Source: an uncultured Saprospirales bacterium (GTDB lineage Bacteria > Bacteroidota > Bacteroidia > Chitinophagales > Saprospiraceae). Taken from it: DNA of 64,000 nucleotides. The DNA lies in assembly GCA_937864265.1 (NCBI GenBank), contig CALMIR010000201.1, positions 28,666 to 92,665 of the forward strand, given 5' to 3'. This document shows, piece after piece, positions 27,574 to 34,620 of the stretch; the first letter of the stretch is position 1, and every line of letters starts with the position of its first letter. The notes under the pieces are model-generated. The model was not told the DNA's origin and did no database searches. It saw only the letters and a program-made list of their open reading frames with translations. The position numbers and the translations under genes are program-made.

Positions 27574-28225
27574 GAAGGAAGCGCCCGACCGCAATGCGTC
27601 ATGCATTTACCTGTTTTGTGAGGGCATCAAGCGGGAACTTGAATATTTCCGTTTTTTCCAAAATAAAGACTCCAGACTGAAGGTGGAAGTCTATCCGTTC
27701 AGTCCAAATGAGGACAACTCTCCACGGGGACTTATGGATATGGCTAAAAAATGCTTTTTCATCAGTGATGAAAACCTTTCTGTGAAGTATGAAATCCAGG
27801 AAGAAGATGAAGTGTGGATTGTCCTAGATAGTGACCCGGACAAGTGGGACAGTAGAAGAACCCAAATAGAAGAGGTGAAAAAATTTTGTATGGAAAATAA
27901 AGGCTGGAATGTGGCAGAAAGCAACCCCTGTTTTGAAGTTTGGCTTTATTACCATCGGTCAAATGTAAAAGCAGAATTTGAAGGAGAGGGAAGTTGTAAA
28001 AACTGGAAGCAATTGGTTGACCAGGAGTTTAAGGGCGGTTTCGATAGCAGGAAGCATCCTATTAACATAGAAACAGCCACCAATAATGCGAAATTAAACT
28101 ACGCAGTAGATGAGAACGAAAAACCACTTGTAGGTTCTACCGCCGTTTTTCGTCTCGGCCATAATCTGCTGAAGCTATTGAAACCCAAAATTGATAAGGC
28201 ATTGAAAAAAATGCAAACCAGTTGA
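27548..28225 (+). CDS. RloB family protein, module 1
   Basis: 225 residues. IYLFCEGIKRELEYF (about 20-34) holds the conserved Glu at 25; VWIVLDSDPDKWD (about 89-101) provides D94 and D96; SNPCFEVWLYYH (about 121-132) is the third RloB block. Together these fit a TOPRIM-like metal site. RloB is the presumed nuclease or effector partner of the ATPase, as in AbiLii. In most RloB proteins the first motif is followed by TE; here it is RE. The start overlaps the ATPase gene by 26 bases in another frame, so expression is coupled. Hairpin copy 2 begins 21 bases after the stop and probably ends the transcript. Confidence 0.85.
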   Translation: MLIQNRLFEKEAPDRNASCIYLFCEGIKRELEYFRFFQNKDSRLKVEVYPFSPNEDNSPRGLMDMAKKCFFISDENLSVKYEIQEEDEVWIVLDSDPDKWDSRRTQIEEVKKFCMENKGWNVAESNPCFEVWLYYHRSNVKAEFEGEGSCKNWKQLVDQEFKGGFDSRKHPINIETATNNAKLNYAVDENEKPLVGSTAVFRLGHNLLKLLKPKIDKALKKMQTS

Positions 28226-28246
28226 TCTTGACAAGAGTAGGCTTTT

Positions 28247-28279
28247 ATGCCGGAGCCGCTGGTTTGCAGCGGCTCCGGG
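28247..28279. repeat. 33-bp hairpin repeat, copy 2 (between modules 1 and 2)
   Basis: Identical over 33 bases to 25701-25733. The sequences directly outside differ: ataa before copy 1 and tttt before copy 2; gctttt after copy 1 and gttcct after copy 2. The perfect 12-bp stem makes it a structural terminator for RloB module 1, though no T-run follows on the plus strand. The distance between copies is 2546 bases, which is one complete module. Confidence 0.85.
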
Positions 28280-28290
28280 TTCCTAAAATA

Positions 28291-28467
28291 CTAAAAGTAT
28301 AACTTCAGCTTTTGCCTAGAAGCATCATCGGAATATAATATTTCGTTACTTTCGTAATTGATTTTCGGCTCGGCAGAAGGCGATAATTTAGAAATAATTA
28401 TTATTGACTTTATATCATCTATATAGCTTTCATCTACATAATCAACGTAGATACTAGACGTAGCCAT
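28291..28467 (-). CDS. Small opposite-strand ORF in ATPase/RloB module 2
   Basis: 58 residues from ATG 28467 to TAG at 28293-28291, starting MATSSIYVDYVDESYIDD and ending RQKLKLYF. It is acidic at the start and basic at the end and matches no family that I know. It reads toward hairpin copy 2, which could terminate it: the stop is 12 bases from the hairpin. The ATPase of module 2 starts 236 bases away on the other strand, so the two are divergent. A counterpart with a nonsense codon sits in the same place in module 1. It might be a regulator, an antitoxin-like protein or a chance frame. Confidence 0.45.
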   Translation of the reverse strand: MATSSIYVDYVDESYIDDIKSIIIISKLSPSAEPKINYESNEILYSDDASRQKLKLYF

Positions 28468-28667
28468 GATTATGAGTTGTTAGCAAAAATGATGATTTTT
28501 TTTTCATAAATTCAAATTTTGGTTAAAGAATCAATTCTTCCGGGCCTTAGCCCTTCTCATTTTAAAGCGCCAGTTCCCAAAACTTTCCTACGAAACTTCA
28601 GATCAAAAGTTTCAACCCCAATTGAAACAAAAAGCAAGTAAATAGCGTTATTCTGTAAAATAATGCG

Positions 28668-28675
28668 TATTTTTG
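28668..28675 (+). promoter_or_regulatory. Candidate -7 box (TATTTTTG) for ATPase/RloB module 2
   Basis: TATTTTTG fits TAnnTTTG and ends 28 bases before the ATPase start, giving a short leader. No clear -33 TTG is seen at standard spacing. Confidence 0.35.
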
Positions 28676-28703
28676 CAAATATCTCGCATTAAAATAACTT
28701 ATT

Positions 28704-30017
28704 ATGCTAGTATTGTTTTCGGTTAAGAACTTTAAAACCTTCAAAGACAAAGCGGTTTTAAACTTGGTAGCATCCAATTATGAAAAAAGCGAAGACCTAG
28801 AAGGTGAGCCATTGCACACGGATAGCCAGTTCAATCTAAAAATATTGAAAAGTGCCGTGGTATATGGCGCCAATGCCAGCGGCAAAACAAAACTGGTAGA
28901 GGCTCTTGGCTTTATGAAGCGGTTTGTACTGGACAATCATAGTGTCAAAGGGCAACCCATTCCTGTAACCCCCTTCCGATTGAACACGGAAACAGAATCG
29001 GCACCATCTGAATTTGAAGTGGCATTCATACACAATAAAGTCTTGTATCGCTATGGGTTTGAAGCTGACAGCGAGCGAATTTGCGCCGAATGGCTCTATT
29101 ATCGCCCAAAAACCAAAGAAATTGAACTGTTTTACAGAGAGCTTCAGGAGTTTGAAACCCATGCACGCAACTTTCCAAAGGGTAACCTCGTAATCAAACA
29201 AGAGTTGGTCGCAGAAAACGCATTGCTACTTGCCGTAGCCGCCCAATTCAACGACGACATTTGCAATCAGGTAATGGAATGGTTTGGAACACTCAAGGTT
29301 ATATCGGGGGCAAATGAGGAGCGCTACAAGGCATATACTATGAAACAAACGCAAATCCCTGATAGAAAAAGGAAAATACTGGAGTTATTGAATGCCGCTG
29401 ATTTGGGCATCGAAGACGTTCAACTCAAGAAAATGAATGCGGATCAACTCCCTCCCGATTTACGCGACATCATCTTTCAAAAAATGGCCAATGCCGGGTC
29501 AGAAGCCATGAGCGGCGTAGAAACAACACATAAAAAAAGGGATAGCTCCGGCCAGTTTGTCGAGCATGTTCAATTCTCGATGGAGGAGGACGAATCTAAT
29601 GGTACAGAAAAATTCTACATTTTAGCCGGACCAATACTTGATGTCTTAGAAAATGGCTACACCCTGGTGGTGGACGAACTGGATGCCAAACTCCATTCCA
29701 ACTTGGTAGCGCGTCTGGTGTCCCTTTTTCATTCTAACGCATTGAATCCCAAGAATGCCCAACTCATTTTCAATACACACGATACCAATCTGCTCAGTGC
29801 CGATTTGTTCCGCAGAGATCAGATATGGTTTACGGAAAAAAACAGGTACGGCGAAGCGGAATTGTTTTCACTGGCCGATTTCAAATCAGCCGATGGGGTG
29901 AGAAAAAATGAAGCCTACGAGAAAAATTACTTGCGTGGCAAATATGGGGCAGTGCCTTTCCTCGGCTCTTTTAGATATCTCACAGAATTGGTTTCAAGCG
30001 ATAATAGAATAGATTAA
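28704..30017 (+). CDS. AAA_15/RloA-type ATPase, module 2
   Basis: 437 residues, beginning MLVLFSVKNFKTFKDKAVLN. Walker A is YGANASGKTKL (about 54-64), with Ala-Ser in place of the usual Gly-Ala/Gly-Val. Walker B is TLVVDELDAKLHS (about 319-331) and the switch is FNTHDTNLLS (about 356-365). Overall it is the same type as module 1 but clearly diverged in sequence, so the two are paralogues or separately acquired rather than a fresh duplication. RloB starts two bases after its stop codon. The role is inferred to be sensor and energy source of a two-part defence system. Confidence 0.9.
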   Translation: MLVLFSVKNFKTFKDKAVLNLVASNYEKSEDLEGEPLHTDSQFNLKILKSAVVYGANASGKTKLVEALGFMKRFVLDNHSVKGQPIPVTPFRLNTETESAPSEFEVAFIHNKVLYRYGFEADSERICAEWLYYRPKTKEIELFYRELQEFETHARNFPKGNLVIKQELVAENALLLAVAAQFNDDICNQVMEWFGTLKVISGANEERYKAYTMKQTQIPDRKRKILELLNAADLGIEDVQLKKMNADQLPPDLRDIIFQKMANAGSEAMSGVETTHKKRDSSGQFVEHVQFSMEEDESNGTEKFYILAGPILDVLENGYTLVVDELDAKLHSNLVARLVSLFHSNALNPKNAQLIFNTHDTNLLSADLFRRDQIWFTEKNRYGEAELFSLADFKSADGVRKNEAYEKNYLRGKYGAVPFLGSFRYLTELVSSDNRID

Positions 30018-30019
30018 GT

Positions 30020-30682
30020 ATGGCTAAAAAAGGTAAAAAGCAGCAAAACCTAAATGACAGAAGGAAAGAGAAGAACTATAATTCAGAGGGAAAAGGAAAG
30101 ATAAAGAGGAAAGAACCTTCTTTCTTAATCGTTTGTGGAGGTGTGAATACAGAGCCTTCTTACTTTGGTGGCTTTAGATTTGAGGCCTTCGGTTTCGGCT
30201 GCGATGCCCGTTCTGTGGTAACAGAGGCAGAGAAAAAGGCAAGGAAAGAGGAATACGACCAAATTTGGTGTGTTTTTGACAAAGACGACGATCCTCATTT
30301 CAACGAAGCCATAAAAGAAGCAGAAAAAAAAGGCTTTAAAGTCGCTTATTCCAATCAGGCTTTCGAATACTGGATCATTCTACACTTTGATGATCATCAA
30401 GGCGGGCCAATGCACCGCGATCAATACCATGATAAGGTAAACCAGTTATTGAAACCATACAATGTGGCTTATGACGGTAAAGGAAGCAAAAAAATCTCCG
30501 ATCAGCTTTTTGAACTTCTTGATAGCAGGGATGAAAAAACAGGGAAAGAACGAATTCGGCTAGCTATTGAGCGCGCCAAACGCATCTACAACCGATACGA
30601 CCATACCAATCCCTCAGCCGAAGAATCTTCCACCACAGTTTTTGAACTTGTAGAAGAAATATTAAAGTTTCGAAAACCTTAG
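30020..30682 (+). CDS. RloB family protein, module 2, with altered first motif
   Basis: 220 residues. A lysine-rich N-terminus (MAKKGKKQQNLNDRRKEKNY) leads to FLIVCGGVNTEPSYF (about 35-49). RloB proteins normally read CEG here; this one has Gly at position 40 (GGA at 30137-30139, one base from a Glu codon). The other blocks are intact: CVFDKDDDPHFNEAIKEAEK (D87 and D89) and YSNQAFEYWIILHF. If the family uses a TOPRIM Glu plus DxD site, metal-dependent cleavage could be weak or absent; alternatively the TE at 44-45 supplies the acid. The gene ends only six bases before the convergent HMA gene's stop, and no hairpin copy 3 was found. Confidence 0.85.
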   Translation: MAKKGKKQQNLNDRRKEKNYNSEGKGKIKRKEPSFLIVCGGVNTEPSYFGGFRFEAFGFGCDARSVVTEAEKKARKEEYDQIWCVFDKDDDPHFNEAIKEAEKKGFKVAYSNQAFEYWIILHFDDHQGGPMHRDQYHDKVNQLLKPYNVAYDGKGSKKISDQLFELLDSRDEKTGKERIRLAIERAKRIYNRYDHTNPSAEESSTTVFELVEEILKFRKP

Positions 30683-30688
30683 CCCTTT

Positions 30689-30886
30689 CTACCCAACCAG
30701 CCGATAATGCCCCACCGCATCCTGCAACACCGCTGTATCAATCGGTTCCTTCATTTTCACTACGGCCTGTCCGGGGTTCAAAGTCACTTCTACTGCCTCA
30801 ACGCCTTCTACCGACTCTAGGGCAAATTTTACGCTGGCTACGCAGCCATTGCAGGTCATGCCCTGCACTTCAAACTGTTTTTCCAT
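30689..30886 (-). CDS. Heavy-metal-associated (HMA) domain protein, CopZ-like
   Basis: 65 residues forming one HMA ferredoxin-like domain. The metal motif GMTCNGC lies at residues 9-15, and KFALESVEGVEAVEVTLNPG continues the fold. Small proteins of this kind carry Cu(I) in the cytoplasm to P-type ATPases. No copper ATPase lies in the window, so the partner is elsewhere. The gene converges with RloB module 2. Confidence 0.9.
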   Translation of the reverse strand: MEKQFEVQGMTCNGCVASVKFALESVEGVEAVEVTLNPGQAVVKMKEPIDTAVLQDAVGHYRLVG

Positions 30887-31273
30887 GGTTAGAAATCTTT
30901 TTAAAAAAATTTCCCTTTTTGTGAATCTATTTTGAAACAGCGACGTATAAAAAAAACATTAAACTGTTTTACCCATCAAATAGGCACATCAAGTATTTTG
31001 GCTTTGACCAAAGGTACTTGAACATTTCATTCCGTAAGTAGCCATTTCAGATCAAATATATATGCCTGCATTGCATAGTGAACAAATGCAAGGCAGATAA
31101 AGATGCAATAATCAAGGGGAAAATTAATCTGGGGATTCCGAGCTTTCGGAGTCCTCTTTTTTTTCGTTTTTTGACAATTTTTGCGGTAAAAAGGCTTAGC
31201 TAAAATCATTGTTTGCCTGCTTTCCATTAAGGCTTTTGCTTCAAATCACAGGAATGGTCAAAGAACCTTTTTT
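30887..31273. other. 387-base intergenic region with no supported protein gene
   Basis: It holds the HMA promoter on the left and a plus-strand terminator at 31133-31164. No protein-coding frame on the plus strand explains that terminator, so a small RNA of up to about 230 nt is possible. A 66-codon minus frame at 31027-31227 is composed of Lys/Arg-rich and unrelated sequence and is not accepted. Confidence 0.4.
31133..31164 (+). terminator. Rho-independent terminator without an obvious gene
   Basis: A 9-bp stem with one G-T pair (ggattccga / tcggagtcc), loop gctt, followed by tctttttttt. It acts on the plus strand, yet the nearest upstream plus-strand gene ends at 30682, with a minus gene in between. 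See the candidate small RNA finding. Confidence 0.7.
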
Positions 31274-31492
31274 TTAAGGCAATAGGCGAGCAAGATACCG
31301 AACCAACAGTACCCAAGGAATCGCATGCACAACAAAATCCACCCAATCGATCCAGCCCATATCCACCGCACCGCCTCTGATCCATTTAATTTTTCCCCAT
31401 ATATGCGGCTCTGGATAATACGGTGCCAAGCCAAGCGTCAGGCAAAGCGCCAGGATGATACGCCAGTCATTCAAGTATTGAGTCCCTTTCAT
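31274..31492 (-). CDS. Conserved-type small membrane protein
   Basis: 72 residues from ATG 31492. The sequence MKGTQYLNDWRIILALCLTL to HAIPWVLLVRYLARLL has two membrane segments (about 10-28 and 52-70) around a loop rich in Trp and Pro (PEPHIWGKIKW). Upstream in-frame codons to 31615 run through a terminator stem and are not part of the gene. Very similar short proteins occur in many Bacteroidota, but their function is unknown to me. Confidence 0.7.
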   Translation of the reverse strand: MKGTQYLNDWRIILALCLTLGLAPYYPEPHIWGKIKWIRGGAVDMGWIDWVDFVVHAIPWVLLVRYLARLLP

Positions 31493-31583
31493 GGTTTTCG
31501 TTTTTGTCCTGTAAAAGTAGGAAATTATATCCTGCCCTGAAGCCGCAATTGATTTGTTGCTACACCTAAGGTTAGTGTTATGG

Positions 31584-31616
31584 CAAAAAAAATGCCCGGC
31601 GACAGGGCCAGGCATT
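31584..31616 (-). terminator. Rho-independent terminator of the 115-residue exported protein gene
   Basis: On the minus strand a 10-bp stem with one G-T pair (31591-31600 with 31607-31616), a 6-base loop and seven Ts (31584-31590). It is 34 bases past the stop at 31651. Confidence 0.8.
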
Positions 31617-31650
31617 GCGAAATTATTATGGCTACAAATTTACATTCGGT

Positions 31651-31998
31651 CTAACTGGCCTCTGTGCGGAAAAGGAAGCTGATCTGGTAAATCGCTTCCA
31701 GAGAATACTCAATCGCCTTCAGGTTTATTTTTTTGTGATTGATGCTCTCGATGATCCATCCTTTCAGATAGCCATTATCTGTTTCCACCTGTGTGATTTC
31801 CAGATAGCCTTTCTCGTTGATGATGAATTGAACGTTAACCAACTCTACATCAATGCCATTTTTGATCAATTCGGGGCTTTGGATGAGCCGGGTAATTTCT
31901 TTGCGCAAATAATCGCTGATCGCTGTTGGACTGGCTAAAGCAGTGGTACCCACTAATAAGCAGATGACAAAAGCGAAGCTTAAACGAGCGTTTTTCAT
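31651..31998 (-). CDS. Small exported protein, TonB_C-like
   Basis: 115 residues from ATG 31998. Signal peptide 1-22 (RLSFAFVICLLVGTTALA). The mature part contains VELVNVQFIINEKGYLEITQ, then DNGYLKGWIIESINHKKI, which resembles the C-terminal domain of TonB-type proteins. No Cys anchor. A 17-codon extension upstream to 32049 is possible but hides the signal peptide. Similar secreted proteins are common in Bacteroidota and are usually unassigned. It has its own terminator. Confidence 0.65.
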   Translation of the reverse strand: MKNARLSFAFVICLLVGTTALASPTAISDYLRKEITRLIQSPELIKNGIDVELVNVQFIINEKGYLEITQVETDNGYLKGWIIESINHKKINLKAIEYSLEAIYQISFLFRTEAS

Positions 31999-32195
31999 AA
32001 CAGTTACTTTTTTGTTTAACAATCGGGTTGTGAATGATTTCTTGATCAAACATCAGCCAAATGCTGTGCCAAATATTATAAGTAACTGATTTTCAGAATC
32101 GAATCATTAAGCAGGCACTATTAAAACGGAATACACCTGTTCAAGGCTGAACAGTAATTGTCCGTTTTTGAACAGGTTGGGTGCTATGTCTTGGT

Positions 32196-33416
32196 TTACT
32201 CTTCGCGCATCATAGGAGGTACACGTACGGCTCGCAAGGCAGGAGCTAAGGATGCCAGTAGGCCAATGAGCAATACCGTAAGAGCGACTACTATAAAATC
32301 TACCCCTCGCAAACTAATGGGATACGCTTCTACGATAAAATTGCCGGGAACGGTTATCAAACCAACCGTTTTTTGCAAAATATACAGGGTGATGGCTATA
32401 ATATACCCGATAAATAGCCCAATAGCACACAACAGTAAGCCTTCTGAAAGAAAAATATCGCGTACCGTGGTATTGAAAGCCCCCATGGCTTTAAGAATGG
32501 AAATGTCTTTCTGTTTTTCCAACACCATCATCCACAAGGCGCCAATCATATTGAACAATACGATGATGAGCATAAGTCCTACTATGGCGTAACTCAGCCA
32601 TTTTTCCACCTGCATGAGTCGAAAAAAAGCCTCTTCCTGCTTGTAGCGATCTTTTACTTCAAAGGAGTCTCCTAGAAGGTTTTGAATTTTTCCGATAGCA
32701 ACCTCGGTAGAACTGCCTGCTTTTAATTTCACTTCTAAAGCGCTCAAGGCGTTTTCATAGCCTAGTATTTCCCGAACAAAATCGAGGGATGTCAGTACGT
32801 ACTGATTATCGAAATCGGTTTGAATCACAAATGTTCCGCCTGGGTAGATAAACCGGCGCCGAAACGGCTGCTCCAAAGGATTGCGCGATTTTTCGCGCTT
32901 GGGCAGGTAAATCCCCATTTCCGAAAGGCGATCGCCTACATTAACGGCTAGCTTGTTGCGCATGCCCAAGCCAAGAACCGCTGTTTGCCTGGCACCGTCT
33001 TTAAAACCATATTGCCCTTCAAGTACCGTACTATCAATATTTACGACTTGTCGAAAATTTTCGTCCACGCCTTTTAAAATCCCGAAATCCTGGTTGTTTT
33101 TATATTCGAAAAAAGCGACTTCTTCCAGCGTTTGGGCGACGGCTTCTACTTCATCGATTGCCGCCAATTGGGTGATGATGGTAGAATCCAGTTCAAAAGT
33201 CTTTCCTTTTGTCGGCGTTACTTTAATATCTGGGTTGAAACTGCTGTACATTTCAGCAATTAAATCGTCGAAACCATTGAATACAGATAGGACTAAAATA
33301 AGGGCAGCAGAGCTAACAGCAATGCCCAACACCGAAATACCCGTAATAATATTGACGGCATTCGTGGTTTTTTTGGCAAATAAATACCTGCGGGCAATGC
33401 GAAGCGATAGTAGCAT
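32196..33416 (-). CDS. LolC/LolE-type ABC transporter permease (FtsX family)
   Basis: 406 residues from ATG 33416 (MLLSLRIARRYLFAKKTTNA, the usual start of this family). Membrane helix 1 (about 28-50; IITGISVLGIAVSSAALILV) is followed by a periplasmic domain (about 50-270). Three helices of the FtsX domain (about 275-395) follow, with the coupling stretch MVLEKQKDISILKAMGA and ending LASLAPALRAVRVPPMM. In Gram-negatives this permease works with LolD to release lipoproteins from the inner membrane. No lolD is present here, although an unrelated stand-alone ATPase lies at 59.7 kb. The first member of a minus-strand block that also includes tgt and rodA upstream. Confidence 0.88.
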   Translation of the reverse strand: MLLSLRIARRYLFAKKTTNAVNIITGISVLGIAVSSAALILVLSVFNGFDDLIAEMYSSFNPDIKVTPTKGKTFELDSTIITQLAAIDEVEAVAQTLEEVAFFEYKNNQDFGILKGVDENFRQVVNIDSTVLEGQYGFKDGARQTAVLGLGMRNKLAVNVGDRLSEMGIYLPKREKSRNPLEQPFRRRFIYPGGTFVIQTDFDNQYVLTSLDFVREILGYENALSALEVKLKAGSSTEVAIGKIQNLLGDSFEVKDRYKQEEAFFRLMQVEKWLSYAIVGLMLIIVLFNMIGALWMMVLEKQKDISILKAMGAFNTTVRDIFLSEGLLLCAIGLFIGYIIAITLYILQKTVGLITVPGNFIVEAYPISLRGVDFIVVALTVLLIGLLASLAPALRAVRVPPMMREE

Positions 33417-33449
33417 AATCTTGCTTTGTATGATTTCAAACCTTGTAAT

Positions 33450-33474
33450 GTGCAAAAAACTACTGCCCGATTTA
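33450..33474. repeat. Short copy of a dispersed intergenic element (tgt 3-prime end)
   Basis: gtgcaaaaaactactgcccg followed by attta resembles the left arm of the palindromic element at 47812-47930 and the copy at 51593-51641. It overlaps the tgt stop codon. Confidence 0.45.
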
Positions 33475-34605
33475 CAACCTCCGCTGCACAGCTTCCACCA
33501 TCCCCTTTTTCCAAGTGTAAAAATCGCCTGCCAGAATGTGCTTCCGGGCTTCTTTTACCAGCCAAAGGAAAAAGCTGAGGTTGTGCAAACTGGCAATTTG
33601 TGCGCCGAGCAACTCTTTGCTGTGAATCAAATGTCTCAAGTAGGCTTTCGAATAAAAGCGGCTTGTTTCACAAGGCCCCGTTTCGTCAATAGGCGAAAAA
33701 TCGGACTTCCATTTTTGGTTTTTTATATTGATGATGCCATTGGCGGTATAGAGCAATCCATGTCGGGCGTTGCGAGTCGGCAACACACAGTCGAACATAT
33801 CTATACCCAGAGCAATGCATTCCAGTAAATTTTCAGGCGTTCCTACGCCCATCAGATAACGCACCCGCTCTTTGGGTAGTATTTGGCATACCAAATCGGT
33901 CATCTCGTACATATCCGCCGCCGGTTCCCCAACCGACAAGCCACCGATAGCATTCGCCGGACGGTCAAAAGAGGCGATGTATTCCGCAGAGGCTACGCGC
34001 AAGTCTTTATAAGTACTGCCCTGAACAATGGGAAAGAGGCACTGGCCGTAGCCGTAGATCGGTGCTGTTTGGTCAAAATGCTGGATACAGCGCTTCAACC
34101 AACGATGGGTTAGTTCCATCGATTCCTTTGCGTAGCGATACTCGCATGGATAAGGGGTGCACTCGTCAAAAGCCATGATGATATCGGCGCCGATGATGCG
34201 TTGTACCTCAATCGCATATTCCGGGCTGAAAAAATGTTTTGAGCCATCAATATGGGAGCGAAAGGTAACTCCTTCGTCCGTGATTTTTCTGTTGTGGCTC
34301 AGGGAATAAACCTGATAGCCGCCGCTGTCCGTCAAAATGGGTTTTGACCATCCATTAAACCGATGCAGGCCACCTGCTGCTTGAATGACTTCCACACCCG
34401 GCCTTAAATATAAATGGTACGTATTGCCTAAAATGATTTGTGCCTGCACATCTTTTTCCAACTCCCTTTGGTGCACGCCCTTCACAGTACCCGCTGTTCC
34501 TACTGGCATAAATATGGGCGTTTCGATAGCGCCATGATCTGTCTCGATAAGCCCCGCTCTTGCAGCGCTTTCCAAATCCTGATGTAAAAGGGTAAATTTA
34601 AACAT
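33472..34605 (-). CDS. tgt: Queuine tRNA-ribosyltransferase
   Basis: 377 residues from ATG 34605 (MFKFTLLHQDLESAARAGLI); the frame extends five more codons to 34620 but this start is the family one. The TIM-barrel motifs are clear: ETPIFMPVGTAGTVKGV, ILTDSGGYQVYSLS with catalytic Asp, QCLFPIVQGSTYKDLR and AIGGLSVGEP. The enzyme exchanges guanine for a queuine precursor at position 34 of certain tRNAs. The usual Zn motif CxCxxC...H near the C-terminus is not recognisable: the region reads GPCETSRFYSKAYLRHLIHS with one Cys. I recall that other Bacteroidota Tgt proteins also lack it. It is 15 bases downstream of rodA. Confidence 0.94.
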   Translation of the reverse strand: MFKFTLLHQDLESAARAGLIETDHGAIETPIFMPVGTAGTVKGVHQRELEKDVQAQIILGNTYHLYLRPGVEVIQAAGGLHRFNGWSKPILTDSGGYQVYSLSHNRKITDEGVTFRSHIDGSKHFFSPEYAIEVQRIIGADIIMAFDECTPYPCEYRYAKESMELTHRWLKRCIQHFDQTAPIYGYGQCLFPIVQGSTYKDLRVASAEYIASFDRPANAIGGLSVGEPAADMYEMTDLVCQILPKERVRYLMGVGTPENLLECIALGIDMFDCVLPTRNARHGLLYTANGIINIKNQKWKSDFSPIDETGPCETSRFYSKAYLRHLIHSKELLGAQIASLHNLSFFLWLVKEARKHILAGDFYTWKKGMVEAVQRRL

Positions 34606-34620
34606 AGACCTACGGCTCAA

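Noticed and set aside
25701..30682. Insertion sequence or integrase-driven island around the RloB modules
   Set aside because: No transposase, integrase or tRNA gene is present; the repeated hairpin is reported on its own merits.
31027..31227. 66-codon minus-strand frame in the HMA intergenic region
   Set aside because: Overlaps the plus-strand terminator, has no family or signal and unusual composition.
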